From Onchidella celtica (taxonomy: Eukaryota > Mollusca > Gastropoda > Systellommatophora > Onchidiidae), in NCBI GenBank assembly GCA_963931925.1, contig OZ007571.1:57254754-57318753 (forward strand): a stretch of DNA of 64,000 nt. The letters run 5' to 3'. Positions 1-10,529 of the stretch are shown in pieces. Positions within the stretch are counted from its first letter, which is position 1. Every line of letters begins with the position of its first letter. The translations under genes were made by a program, and so were the position numbers. Below the pieces are notes generated by a model. That model ran no database searches. It saw nothing but the letters and a program-made list of their open reading frames with translations, and had not been told where the DNA came from.

Positions 1-1423
1 AAAACGTCACTGAGCACTGTGAGAATCACAATGAAGTCAAAATTTTCCATCTTGTTCCTCAGTGATATAGCTTCATGAATCGTGTCCTTGTTTGTATTCT
101 GGAGAGCAATCTTGCTGAGAGCTTTTAAAACATCTGGAAATCTTAGTCTCACAGCAGTTAAAGAGGTGACTCTTCCAGACCAGCGTGTAGGGTTTAACGT
201 TTTCAGTGTACTTTCCGACTCAGAAGTGATTTCAGCGAGAATGTCCCACCTGTTGATGCTGTGGCCGAAGAATACGTACAGCTGCTGAATGATATCGAAA
301 AAAATCCTGACTTCTACAATTCCTTTCACTGCGTCGTTGACAACTAAATTCAGGTTATGCGCTGCACAATGCACGTAAAATGCGTTTGCTTGAGAGTCAA
401 TAATCCTCTTTTGAAGACCTTGGCATGACCCGGACATGTTCGCAGCACCGTCATAGCCCTGTCCTCTGCAGTGTTTTAAATCAATTGAATGCTCCTTTAG
501 GAACGACAGTAGTGCTGTTTGTAGGCCCTCCGATGTCTGGTCGTGGATATGATAGAAATTGATAAAAGCTTCATGAACTTTGACACTGTCCTCCACTAAT
601 ACATATCGAAAAATTAAGCTCAATTAGTCTTTTTTCGAACTGTCCTGGGTGGTGTCCATGATGATGGAATAAAATCTGGCACTTTTCAATTCATTTAAAA
701 TGTCTAATCTCACTCTTGATGCTAAAATACCAATAAGTTCATTCTGAATAAGTGGACTTAAATAGTTAGTAGACCCTTTCTTTTTGCTCACTAGGGTATT
801 CATAGAAACATCAAACTTGGCCAACAGTTCCACCTGTGAAAGAAAGTTCCCATTTGAAATAGCACCAAGTTGATCAGTCGTTCCTCTCAGGGCGATGTTA
901 TTTCTAGCTATTGTCAAAATAATTTCAACAAGTCTTCTCAAAATCTCTCTCCAGAATCTAGTCACATCAGATAAACTTGCATCGATCTTGTGATCGACTG
1001 TTTTGTGTTGTTTCCAATGGTTTCCAACTATGCAGGCTTGAATGTGGGCTCCTGATAGTGCATGCTCTTTGACTTTTTTAGACAAACCTTGCCAATCCCG
1101 AGTGTCGAACTTTCGGTGGTCGGGGGAAAAAAGCCAACAGAAATGGCAGTAAGCTACATCTTGTATTTGTGAATAGCAAAGCCATGTATTAGAAGAATGT
1201 GAGAACTGTGTAGAATCTTCACCATAGAAATAAGAAGAAAAGCTTCTATTTTGTGTATTCCTTGGAAATGGCCCTTTCGGGCGACAAAGTCCATGTTGAA
1301 CGATGAAATGTTTCATATCATCGGTTAGATCATCGGCAAAATGACCCTTGTCAGTTGGGTAGTCCAATGTTAATAGATCTATTTCTGGTACATGTAGTTC
1401 TACACTACCTTCTTTCGTGTGAC
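1..1423 (-). pseudogene. hAT transposase exon 2, ZMYM1-like, interrupted by one stop codon, truncated by window edge
   Basis: The transposase would bind transposon ends and catalyse cut-and-paste movement in the nucleus. The exon starts after a polypyrimidine tract and AG (1424-1425 on the plus strand). It is open down to base 1 except for one TAA at 624-626. Early residues include a TTF-type zinc-finger region (YCHFC, then WQGLSKKVKEH and SGAH). The DDE-like core follows: MDTTQDSSKKD holds the expected first catalytic Asp just before the stop. Beyond the stop the same frame gives GYDGAANMSG with the second Asp, VHCAAHNLNL, and NPTRWSGR. The catalytic Glu and dimerisation domain would lie left of the window. 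I checked the frame codon by codon: no frameshift. It is therefore a barely damaged copy, or the stop is a polymorphism or sequencing error. Calling it ZMYM1-like is recognition from memory of the family. Confidence 0.85.
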
Positions 1424-1863
1424 CTGAAAAAAAGGTGAGATAAAGAAAGAAATAGTGACTTATATCACTAGATATAGATATAGATAGATCTAGTTTTCTA
1501 ATTCATACTTTGTTGTGATATACGTTACATTTACGTTACGATTGGAAAGACAATAACTTTAAAAAATGAAAACACAACAAAACAACAACAATAACAACAA
1601 CAGCAGCAATAGCAACAACACCGGCACTACTAGATCTCGTGCTCGTAATTTGCTGGGCTGGAAGATCACAGTGTTTTCAGAGAATTCTAAATATAGATCT
1701 AGATCTATACCAAAATTTTTGCCGTCTCTTTGCTGGCAACTCAATAATTACATGCACTAGAATTTAAGTCAAGAGAAAGCTAGATACATGTATAGATTTA
1801 GATCTAGACGTCTAGATATATCTAGATCTAATCTTGATCTAGATCGAGATCTTGGCTACTTAC
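1424..1863 (-). other. Intron of the hAT transposase gene
   Basis: The donor reads GTAAGT (plus-strand ACTTAC at 1858-1863) and the acceptor is a T-rich tract followed by CAG ending at 1424. The intron is in phase 1, and joining the two exons keeps one open frame from the first-exon motif into the zinc-finger exon. It holds a (CAA)n-like low-complexity stretch near 1570-1620 and many AGATCT/TCTAGA-rich degenerate repeats (1460-1500, 1690-1855). Open frames inside it are low-complexity artefacts. Confidence 0.75.
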
Positions 1864-2089
1864 CAGTGGATTTTGATTCCTCTTGTTGCATGCTTGGTCC
1901 AGGTTCTAAAGTTGGACTTTGATCTGACACTGGCCTGGGGTTGACACAATCACTGGCATTACCAAGCTCATCCATTTTTGGGGGTTGCTTAAAAAAGGCA
2001 TCTATTTTCGGATTTTTTTTCATTCCCTCTTCATTTTGTTTCGCTAATTTTCGCTTTTGAGCACCCGAGGGATATTCCCGTCGGTTCAT
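1864..2089 (-). CDS. hAT transposase exon 1 (basic N-terminus)
   Basis: This exon encodes a basic N-terminus beginning MNRREYPSGAQKRK, followed by KKNPKIDAFF and a Ser/Pro/Gln-rich linker. ZMYM1-like hAT transposases commonly begin with a similar SGAxKRK motif before the TTF zinc finger. I chose the ATG at 2087-2089 because it directly precedes that motif and has A at -3. An in-frame start about 140 bases upstream is possible but adds residues I do not recognise. The exon ends in phase 1 at the GTAAGT donor and fits the second exon without a stop. Confidence 0.7.
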
Positions 2090-2540
2090 CTTGATCGTCT
2101 TGACCAAAACAAAAAAAACTTGGCCGATGCCAGGTTTTTTTGCACTCAAAGGCCGAGAGCCATTTATTACGAGTGCCTTAACCATAATTATAATTTGATC
2201 GGAAAACCAGGTTAAGGGGCCCCCGGCAACCATGAGTCAGTTAAGTAAGGGGCCTCCGACAACTACGATTTTGTTGAGGGGCCCCCAACAGCTACGATTT
2301 TGTCGAGCGGGCCCCGACAGTTATTAACACTCCTGTCTCTAAATTGTCTTTTTCTGCTTTGCTGAAATTGCTGGGGCCCCCAGATAATTCCAGACTCTCT
2401 CTCTCTCTCTCTCTCTCTTCTCTTTTTCTTCTTTTTCCCTCTTTTTTTCTTTTTTCTTCTTCCTTTTTTCTCCCTCTTTTTTCTTCCGTCGGGGGCCCCC
2501 TACCCTCGGGGGCCCCCCCGCATTGCGGGGGCTGCGGGGC

Positions 2541-2556
2541 CCTAGTTACGGCCCTG
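2541..2556 (-). repeat. Terminal inverted repeat of the hAT element
   Basis: Read on the minus strand the element begins CAGGGCCGTAACTAGG, which has the CAG start and GC-rich body usual for hAT ends. It lies upstream of the transposase first exon in the right orientation. Its partner is outside the window. Confidence 0.7.
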
Positions 2557-3408
2557 CCTGCTAGCCTATATCAGGGCGGGTGGAGGGCTGAGCCAAAGCA
2601 GTTTTCGCCTGTTTTGACTCAGTCAGCAAGGCCTCTCTTTCCACGAGCTGATTCAGTCAGTTTTGATGCACTCGTACCTATGAGACAGACTCGTTCGGTT
2701 TTGTCAGTGCACGAAGTTCCGTTTAACCCCTTCAGCGCCGTAACAGCAATGCTGTGAACTCTTTACTGACCTGTCTGTTACAGCTTTTGTTTTCCCAATT
2801 ACTAGCTTTCAAATACAGATCAGTATCCTGGTTTCGATTCATATTTACCATCCAAAGTAACTGAGATAGCAGATCTAAATACAGACAGGATTTGAGAAAC
2901 TCTAGCGCCCACGCCATCAGTAGTCAAAGAGTTAACGCCATATTCTCCATATCTCACACCAAACCCGAGACAAAAGACGCGTGATTCATTGGGCCATCAG
3001 AATTATTGAAGTGTTTTTATAATTTTTGTGTTTAATGTTCGAGTGTTTTCAGCGATAAACAACAGGAGACAGCTGCAGTTCACGTTTACCTGAGTCATGC
3101 ATTCGTGTTGGGATATTCGACCCAACTATTCGATTATCCGAATAGCGACCCGTGTCAAATATTCGTTTGAATCTTATCATGGAAACATTGATATAACCCA
3201 GTTTCTTTTGTACCGACTGTATTTATTGAAGTTTCAGGAACTCTTCTACAATGTTGTTCTAACGATAAATTACAAAATAATCTTTTTTTTTTAAAAATCC
3301 TTTTGGTAAGCCTGGCGTATGGGAGGGAGTATTTAACGCACGTCCTATTTGGTGCATAATGCAGTGGCGCGCATGAGATCTGACGCAAGATTAATTTCTG
3401 GGACAGAC

Positions 3409-3410
<2 letters not shown>
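2557..3410. other. Non-coding stretch, no gene seen
   Basis: I see no supported gene. A weak inverted similarity links about 2725-2775 and 2895-2940 (both hold an AAAGAGTT-like core near GCGCC or GCGCCG), possibly a decayed small inverted-repeat element. The rest is AT-rich single-copy-looking sequence. Confidence 0.4.

Positions 3411-3483
<73 letters not shown>
3411..3483. repeat. (GA)n microsatellite
   Basis: An almost uninterrupted run of GA dinucleotides of about 73 bases with one AAAG interruption. The apparent Arg-Glu peptide read through it is an artefact. Confidence 0.95.
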
Positions 3484-3719
3484 AGTTTATTTCAATGCCG
3501 GGTACCTCATCTAGTAGTTTTGGAATTATTAGGCACTCAGATTCTGTTACCTTTATTAATTGATTTCATTAGCAGTCGATAGGAAGACAGTTTCGAAATC
3601 TAACACATTCTTCTGAAAATAAGCCTAATTACAAAAGATGACATCGAGTAGAGTGGTGTGAATTACTGAAGGAAGAAATTTTGCAATACTTCCCGCTCGT
3701 CTCGCCCAAAGCCACCCTT

Positions 3720-3906
3720 GGAGTTGTGCAACTGAGAAGTTCGGCTTGAGGCGTTTACGGCTTTACTATTATGATAAGGAGTCCGAACTGTGGAACAGCT
3801 TGACAAGTGCCACAATGCATTTTAAACAAGTGTCAAAGTGTGCATTTATTACACCTCTTCTAAATACCAAAAAATCTCCAGTTTTTCAGTAAGTGGAGAC
3901 AGCACA
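3720..3906 (+). repeat. Dispersed repeat, LINE-tail-like, related to copies in the palindrome arms
   Basis: This segment aligns by eye with 35869-36061 and with its mirror 32238-32430. Shared stretches include CAACTGAGAA, TATTATGATAAG, GGAACTGTG, GTGCCACAA and ATCTCCA. One frame reads YYYDKESELWNSL, which resembles the GPxxWNSLPxxLR block at the C-terminus of several LINE polymerases. I infer a decayed LINE 3' end or a SINE derived from one. It is not coding now. Confidence 0.55.
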
Positions 3907-4285
3907 AAGAAAAATAAAGGTCACGATTTCTTGTATGGAAAAGCTGAGGTACACGAAATTTTTAATGGTGTAGAAAATATTCGAGTACTGACGAGGGAAT
4001 CGAATAATACAGTTTGGTATTCGACCCAACATTATCATGCATCAACCTGTTGTTGTTAATTTGCACGTAGACTCATTAAAACCAGCGGGCCTCATTCACG
4101 GGTGCCTCCTTGAAACCACATTGAAGTATTATTTAAGTATGGCAACTGTGACTTTGATAATTATCATCCGTTAGACGAGTAGACTGGTCTGAAAATGAAT
4201 GCCATTATTTTGGCCACCTCTTGCCAGCACAATCACGGGAAAGAGTCCCGTATTGTATGCCCTAACGAACAGCTTCGAATTCTGA
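3907..4285. other. Non-coding stretch, no gene seen
   Basis: AT-rich sequence with no recognised element. The only open frame here is short and has no family resemblance. Confidence 0.35.
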
Positions 4286-4378
4286 AGATTGGGGTTAGGG
4301 ATAAGGGCTGGTTTAGGGATAGGTTTAAGGCCAGAAATGGAGTTCAGGTTTAGGGATAGGGATAGAGTTAGGGATTTA
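4286..4378 (+). repeat. Degenerate telomere-like (TTAGGG)-type tract
   Basis: The stretch is a patchwork of GGGTTAGGG, GTTTAGGGAT, TAGGGATAGGG and GAGTTAGGGATT words. No two perfect adjacent TTAGGG units exist, so it is either a decayed interstitial telomeric block or unrelated purine-rich low-complexity sequence. Confidence 0.4.
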
Positions 4379-4970
4379 GAAAATTATCCCCTCTTTCAGT
4401 ATCTTGACTTGGTGGTCGGAACGTACGGAACTCTTCCCCAGTCATGTATTATAAATATTTCAAAGATGTTTTAAAAAGTGCTTTCGCGCTGATTCAAATC
4501 ATAACATCATTCTGCAGACATAGTGAAATCCACAAAGCATAATTCTACTTCATTTTCATGTATAAAACACACCAACAATAGTAAATCTGCACTCTGAAGC
4601 GAATGGTTATTGCTAGATTTTGACATCCTTAGGCTTTTTTATAAAGAGGCCATGTATTACGGACTATTTAGGTAAAGTTTAAGAGTGCTGTGCCGAATGG
4701 CTAATAATTACTTTACTATGAAGCAACGAAACAAATTTTACTGAATAACTTGTTGTTTTTCTCTTGGTTTAAATACTTTTCAGGCTGTTTTCGTTTACAA
4801 TCAAATATCAAACTGTCTTTGACAAGCAGATAGCTTGAGCTTTTAATATTGATGTGGTTAATATAAAATTCGGATAAGTGGGGACATATAAGTGAAATAC
4901 AACACTGAAAATTAAACCGATCAATCAGTTAACCCAACGAACCAGGCCACTCAGCCACGCAGTCAACTAT
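4379..4970. other. Non-coding stretch, no gene seen
   Basis: AT-rich sequence with no open frame of interest and no repeat that I could match elsewhere in the window. Confidence 0.35.
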
Positions 4971-4974
4971 CCAA

Positions 4975-5138
4975 CCGGCCAAGTCACCAATCAACCAACC
5001 AACCAGCCAACCAGCCAGCCGACCAACCAACCAACCAACCAACCAACAACCAACCAACCAACCAACCAACCAACCAACCAACCAACCAACCAACCAACAA
5101 ACCAACCAACCAATCAACCAATCAACCAACCAACCAAA
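4975..5138. repeat. (CCAA)n tetranucleotide microsatellite
   Basis: About 160 bases of CCAA units with scattered substitutions (CAGCC, CAATC). A long Gly-Trp-Leu-Val reading frame on the minus strand comes only from the 4-base period and is not a gene. Confidence 0.95.
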
Positions 5139-5494
5139 TGATTAATTTGGACAGTGTTGATACCCGCGTGCAAAGATTATAATAATATAGAACGTTCGCA
5201 GTTCCAATTTCCTCTCTGCATCGTTACACAATTTGATACATAGCTTATCTCTACCTAACGAACCACCTTGAGCATATAATGACAATTATTTCTTAATGTT
5301 ATCTGAACGTAAATTCGCGTGTGCTTGCCTGGTGCATACATAAGTGCTGTTATGTTAACGGGTTATTTATAGCTTGCATAGGAAGACCTCTGGCGCGGCA
5401 TCAAAGTAATGCAAACCTTGCTCTTTGCATGTCTATACACTTGTATATCTTGCTTACTATACGTTGCAGATCATCTATGTCATTTTTTAAAGTC
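5139..5494. other. Non-coding stretch, no gene seen
   Basis: No gene or recognised repeat. It is bounded by a (CCAA)n tract on the left and a short (CA)n tract (5495-5519) on the right. Confidence 0.35.
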
Positions 5495-5581
5495 ACGCAC
5501 ACACACACACACACACACAACCTGTAGGCCTATACACACCTACACATACTCGTACATTTCCACCCCCTCAAACATTCCCAT

Positions 5582-5976
5582 CACAGACTAATAAAATACC
5601 CAGACTGGATGGGCCCATTGTGTAACGTCACAAAACAGCGAAAGGTCCGCCATTGTAGGTTTACGGTTACGACTGACGCTTCAGCATAGCTACAATGCAG
5701 TGGTCGCTAAAAGTCCATACGGTCATCATTTATAACAATAAAAAAAAAAAGGCAGCTGTAGACAATAAAATGAAAGGATAGGCAAGTTAATGCATTATTA
5801 ATACATGTACAACCAATCTTGACAAATAAAAAGAAATTTCTACTGCAGATAGAACTAGAATCGGAATTTCCCGAGCGGCGGCCATGTTGGTTATACGGCC
5901 GTATCTCATAAACTTCCGTAAAAAACGACACAGCCCGAAGCTTGTGTTTCCAGTCTGGTTGATTTATTAGTCCCTG
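5582..5976 (+). mobile_element. hAT-type MITE, copy 1, with 8-bp target duplication
   Basis: The 395-bp element starts CACAGACTAATAAA and ends with the complement of CAGGGACTAATAAA. Perfect 8-bp direct repeats ATTCCCAT flank it (5574-5581 and 5977-5984). The inverted similarity continues inward through CCAGACTGGA. It has no coding capacity. The interior matches copies at 24340-24708 (inverted) and 43591-43959 (direct), including a GGCGGCC-rich block. An 8-bp duplication with CA-starting ends is the hallmark of hAT targets, so a hAT transposase acting in trans is inferred. Confidence 0.85.
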
Positions 5977-5984
5977 ATTCCCAT

Positions 5985-6980
5985 AGACAAGGCCTAACCT
6001 GACACTCACATACTCACACATTTACACATACACTCACGGAGGGTCAGATACCCCTCTCAAAGCCCATCTATAAATGACATGACTGTATTGTCATTATTTT
6101 TCTTTCGATAGTGATCTATAAAGAAAAAATATTCTTGTTTGATTTGGGATGTGCGTGCGGTGCGGGCGTATGTGTAGGGAAGGGAGGGGGGTGGACGAGA
6201 TGTGTATGTGTTATTTATTTATTTTTTGATACCTCCGTAACTGGCGTGTACTTTTCAATCAACCTGTAAGCCGGGGGGGGTAAAATTGCTTGGCAGGCCG
6301 CAGGTTGCGGTCTGTTTTCAAATATCAAACGGCAATTTTTGTTCTTAAGACAAAAAAAAAAAAGCAACAGCTTGCTATGGACAAGAACTGATCCTATGCC
6401 GTCACGTAAATTCTGTACATGGTGACCCAGAAAAAGATGGAAAGAAGAGTGTCAAAGAAACAACTGAAATAATCAACCTAACCATGGGCAGACACTACTG
6501 CCCATCATGCCCACGTCCGAAAACGGCATCTCCCCTCGACGCTTAACAGCACACGAGAATAAAAAAAAAAAAAGGAAAGGAAAGGAAAGATCAAACACGC
6601 TGGTTGTTTTTGTTTTTTTTAAATCTATACACTGACATGATAAGATGGCAATAAATGGTTTTGTCACCAGAACTGAAACGTAGAGCGTAATGCGAAGCTT
6701 CACTGCTCAAGACGTCCCCTGACGTCAAGCGAAACAGGAACCTTGTCTATATACAAGAAAAGCCCTGACCTCCCTCATTAGGAAAACGTCTTCGTCTCAG
6801 ATCGGGGAAGGAATTTGTTTAGAAAGATGCGATTTTTTAGGCTGATGGCGCACTGAATCAAGTCTCTTTGGTCTCAGTTTTAGTGTGAGATGTGCACTTC
6901 ATGGAGTTAAAACTGGAGTTTCCGCACACTGGCGAGACCTGAAAAATGTCTGTCTCACTAGTTCGGGAGTCAAAAACTGT
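5985..6980. other. Non-coding stretch, no gene seen
   Basis: It contains poly-A/T and G-rich low-complexity patches (6350-6363, 6555-6573) and nothing that I recognise as a gene or a complete element. Confidence 0.35.
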
Positions 6981-6997
6981 ATTGGGTTGGCTGGTGA

Positions 6998-6998
<1 letters not shown>

Positions 6999-7088
<90 letters not shown>

Positions 7089-7301
7089 AAGAGATTGAAA
7101 GAGTGGCAGATAGAGAGAGAGATTAGAGAGAGAGAGAGATTATAGAGAGAGAGACAAAGAGAGAGATAAAGAGGGAGAGATAGAGATAGAGAGAGAGAGA
7201 GAGATATATAATTATAGAGAGATTATTATTATAGAGAGAGTGATAGAGAGAGCTAGAGCTAGAGCTAGAGATAGAGAGAGTGATAGAGAGAGCTAGAGCT
7301 C

Positions 7302-7337
<36 letters not shown>

Positions 7338-7376
7338 GAGAAAGAGAGAAAGATAGAGAGAGAGAGAGAGACCTCG
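6999..7376. repeat. Long (GA)n-rich microsatellite block
   Basis: About 380 bases of GA repeats with GATA, GAAA and AGAGCTAGAGCT interruptions. The internal TAGAGAGAGTGATAGAGAGAGC segment type occurs twice near 7230-7300, suggesting secondary duplication. Confidence 0.95.
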
Positions 7377-7416
7377 CAAACTGAGAACAGATGCAAAACT
7401 GGCTTGATTCAGCCTA

Positions 7417-7633
7417 GGGAGTGAAACTGAAACAGACCACGCCTGGTGTAGACACCAGACCGGCGGCTCGCCGCCCATACATTTTGCTTCACACGAACAT
7501 AATTTAGGCACTGCCCGCGGCATATCGTTGGGTCACGGTGTGGGCAGTGCCTCTTGTGTTAGCGTGAAGCAAAATTTATGGGTGACGAGTCACCAGTCTG
7601 GCCCCTGCAACGGGCCTTGCCATGTTTCACCCC
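7417..7633. mobile_element. MITE flanked by TA, copy 1
   Basis: The ends are GGGAGTGAAAC and the complement of GGGGTGAAAC, each bordered by TA. The two halves are imperfect complements over most of their length (for example CATTTTGCTTCAC pairs with GTGAAGCAAAATTTATG, and GGCACTGCCC with GGGCAGTGCC). A related 134-bp copy is at 19162-19295. TA flanks suggest a Tc1/mariner-type target but are weak evidence alone. Confidence 0.6.
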
Positions 7634-7639
7634 TAACTG

Positions 7640-8130
7640 TAACAAGAGACAAGACTGTGATGAAGATACCTGTTGCCTAGGGACAGACAGACACACTTCG
7701 TAAAAGCTTGAATCTGTAAGCCTTATTAGGTTAGATCAATATTTAAAATTCATGCCTCGCAGCATGTCTTTTAACGAAAGAAAAGAAATATGAGGACCTT
7801 TACTTTTGTGACATCAGATAGGTGAAGTAGATCAGTTCATGAAATCCTAGGCACGAAACAATATTCAACGAGTAGCTGAATCAGGTTGCACACAATGCCA
7901 ACATCTAATTGACCTCAAACCCGACTCTGGCAGGGCAATACATGTACATGTTTTAAGGGTTTCAAAATTGCTGTGTCCTTTACTGGGGCTAAGGGTTTTA
8001 TGTAACCTGAATATGAACATGCATAATGGGTTTGGGGCAGCTACGCCTGTGCAGTAGAACGTTTTCACCCACTTTTTATTCAGCAATGTCGAAATGGCTG
8101 GGTGAAGTTGTGCAACATCTGAACCGGACC
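7640..8130. other. Non-coding stretch, no gene seen
   Basis: No element recognised. The open frame on the minus strand at 7865-8182 has no family resemblance and is not called. Confidence 0.3.
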
Positions 8131-8134
8131 CAAA

Positions 8135-8545
8135 AACGTTCGAGTAGGGACATAACAATAAATCCTCCTTAGGAGTGTGCATAATGTATTACAACCATGG
8201 GGAGATGGGCAATGACGTTATGTGCGAGCAGTACCTGGAATTTCAAGAAAAAATGCCCACAAATTTTACAAACGTTTTTTTTTATTGCGTCTGGGTCCAT
8301 GAGACCCACGACTTCATCGTAATCCGCTAAAAGCTAGGCAAAGCGTACGTCGTGGTGTTTAATCGTCACCGCAATCCTATAGGATAATGTATTAGGATAC
8401 CCTCAATAGAGTGTGATGTCTATCAAACACCAGAAGGTATGAGTAGGGATATAACAATAAAACCCTCCTATGGAGTGTGGTGTATTTGAGACCCCGGGAC
8501 GTACCACTAAGAGTATGGCAATAAAATCCTCTTCATAATCAAACA
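8135..8545 (+). repeat. Degenerate local repeat with GAGTAGGGAYATAACAATAAA units
   Basis: Related words recur at 8138-8178, 8440-8484 and 8505-8540. Each runs from GAGTAGG or GAGTATGG through ACAATAAA to CTCCT and a GGAGTGT-like end. A fourth weaker relative is near 8380-8420. Spacing is irregular, so this is an old, decayed tandem array. Confidence 0.5.
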
Positions 8546-10028
8546 AAAGCTGCATGCACTGTTGCTTCTATGTTACCAGGGTGTTTTCAACACAAAAGGT
8601 GACCAATTTAAAGAGAAAGAGTTGTATTTTCAGTTTGCGACAGCACTGAAATTCTACGGGTTTTCCATTCATGTTCGCATCCGCTATTGCGAAAACTTAG
8701 TCCTTTGTTTACTGTCATATTATGTAGTTTTCTTTTTCCTCGCGAGTTCAGGTCAGAACAGAGGGGAGGGTCAGGTGTGGAAGAGGGTGGGGGATGGGTG
8801 CGCCAGTTGGCATGGGTCTGCCATTTTGAGGGGGCCTACTCCCACTCGATAGAGGGGGCCATTTGGTAAAGAATACTGATATTTAGAGAGTTAGTGGAAG
8901 CCCCCTAGAACAAAAAAACATTCATATTTTAAAGAAGATTCATAAAAGATTAATACAGACAGAATAGAGATAAAGATAAGATTATAATGTATGTAATAAT
9001 TAGTTCTAATTCAGCTGTCCCGGTCCCGGGATTTTTCTCAAGATCTTGGATTTTCGAGGTTACCTTGGGATCCTGGCATATTTTCGGTAAGATCTAGGGA
9101 TTTTTAAGGCCTTGTGTGTTTATTATTATTTCTTTGCTTAAAAAAACGTCACGACATTGCCCTTCCTCTCACAATGCCGCTTGCGACTTAAAAGTCGAAC
9201 AATAATTGGCTAAAGGGCAGTTTGAGTTACATTGTATTTGAGGATTTTTTGTGTGTGTGCCACTCGCGAACTTATCACTGCCATTGTTTAGTTTAAATTC
9301 AATGTATTTCGAAATTGTAAAGTTTAAATGCCAAAAAAAAACAAAAAACTTTGGGATTTTGTACCCCATTTTGGGATTTTTAAACGGGTTTCTTGGGATT
9401 TTTAAAAATCCTCACCGGCAACTCTGAAACTGCGAGAACTACTCCTAATTACAAAAAAAAACCCAACACATTTTAATGAGCTTGTTAAAATTGAGGTCTT
9501 TGTTTCCCGCCTGCCTTGGGCCTGTTACCAGCTTTTTGCATGGGCCTGGCGATTTCTAGCAGGACCAGAGAGATATATGTACAGAGAGAAATCACTTCTG
9601 CCAAATCGGGACAAGAACTGGAAAGGAGCCCTCTTCACCAAAGACAGTGTGCGTATGTATAAAGTACTGTGGTTTGTTCATATTTTTTGGGTTGATTGAA
9701 AATATTTAGAGCCGTTTGTAAGGTCTTACACCCCGAGGAAATGTACAAAGGGGCATTGTTTACCGCCGCGACCTACTTTCCGCTCCATGCTAACAGTGGT
9801 TTTGCGCAGCCTCCCGTGTCTCGCAGTGCAAATAAATGGTGATATCGCTCTATACAATCGTACACACTCTCTGGCAGGATCCATAGATAAACTTTTTTCT
9901 TGTCAAATAACTTGGCCGGTTTATTGCCGTCATGTCTTGCAGGAGCTTGGGGAAGACAGAGCACTCAGAAAATAGTTCAGAGAAAGTGTGAGGCGATTAC
10001 AAGTTAATGTTTGTGCCCAGTTAGTGTT
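8546..10028. other. Non-coding stretch with decayed GGGATTTTT-rich patches, no gene seen
   Basis: Between 9025 and 9415 the words CGGGATTTTT, TTGGGATTTTTAAA and AGGGATTTTTAAGG recur at irregular spacing, suggesting a decayed repeat. Nothing else here supports a gene. Confidence 0.35.
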
Positions 10029-10029
10029 A

Positions 10030-10413
10030 AAAAGCTGCGAAGCGGGCAGCACCAGATTTGCTATTTTAGGTTAGGTAGGCTGAAGCCCAGGGCCTCAAAG
10101 TCTAGGGGGCCTCGCCGCTTCGGGCCAGTTTGCATAATATTTTATGTGACACACGTAGCCTTTTCTTACATAAGATGTTACAATACACTGTGGTTTCCGA
10201 ACAAAATATAATCTTCTGTAATTTTCCTAGCTTAATATGTCCTTTCGAGAAGGAATGGGGAAGTGCGGAATCTTAAATACGTAACTATCATCATTGGCTT
10301 TACTCAAATTATTTAAAACACTTCCATCTTTCTCTCGGCGCGAAGGTGGGGGACTGGACGGGGCCTCACAGCTAGAATAGCCTAGGATCTCTCTTCATCT
10401 AAGTCCGGCCCTG
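10030..10413 (-). mobile_element. Decayed hAT-like element remnant
   Basis: The right border read on the minus strand is CAGGGCCGGACTTAG, a typical hAT-like end. The left part (10080-10125) holds the GGGCCTCAAAGTCTAGGGG type of sequence often found inside such elements. No matching left terminus or target duplication was found. Confidence 0.4.
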
Positions 10414-10439
10414 GAAGCGGGAGTGAAAGGAAGAAGAAA

Positions 10440-10515
10440 TACAGATGATCTAGGTGGGGATCGAAACCTCGACCTCTGCTCATGCGACACCAACCGCCTC
10501 GCCAGGAAGAAGAAA
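10440..10515 (-). repeat. tRNA-like SINE head (pol III A and B boxes)
   Basis: On the minus strand TGGCGAGGCGG (10495-10505) fits an A box and GGTTTCGATCC (10458-10468) fits a B box. A small-RNA-like body follows, then CACTCCCGCTTCC. No acceptor stem can be folded, so this is a SINE head or tRNA pseudogene, not a tRNA gene. It differs from the SINE family at 35251. Confidence 0.5.
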
Positions 10516-10529
10516 ACCGCCAAGTCTTG

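Larger units (their letters stand above)
1..2556 (-). mobile_element. hAT-family DNA transposon (ZMYM1-like), 5' terminus and most of transposase; other end outside window
   Basis: The minus strand carries, in order, a terminal inverted repeat, a GC-rich leader, a short first exon, one intron and a long second exon that runs off the left edge. The order and protein motifs fit animal hAT elements whose transposases are annotated as zinc finger MYM-type protein 1-like (TTF zinc finger, DUF4371, hAT C-terminal dimerisation region). The leader (2200-2556) has degenerate repeats of a motif rich in GGGGCCCC and a (CT)n tract at 2395-2440. The flank just outside the terminus is CCTGCTAG (2557-2564); it cannot be tested as an 8-bp target duplication because the other end is not in the window. 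Confidence 0.85.

Noticed and set aside
4929..5129. A Gly-Trp-Leu-Val repeat protein on the minus strand.
   Set aside because: It is a reading of the (CCAA)n microsatellite.
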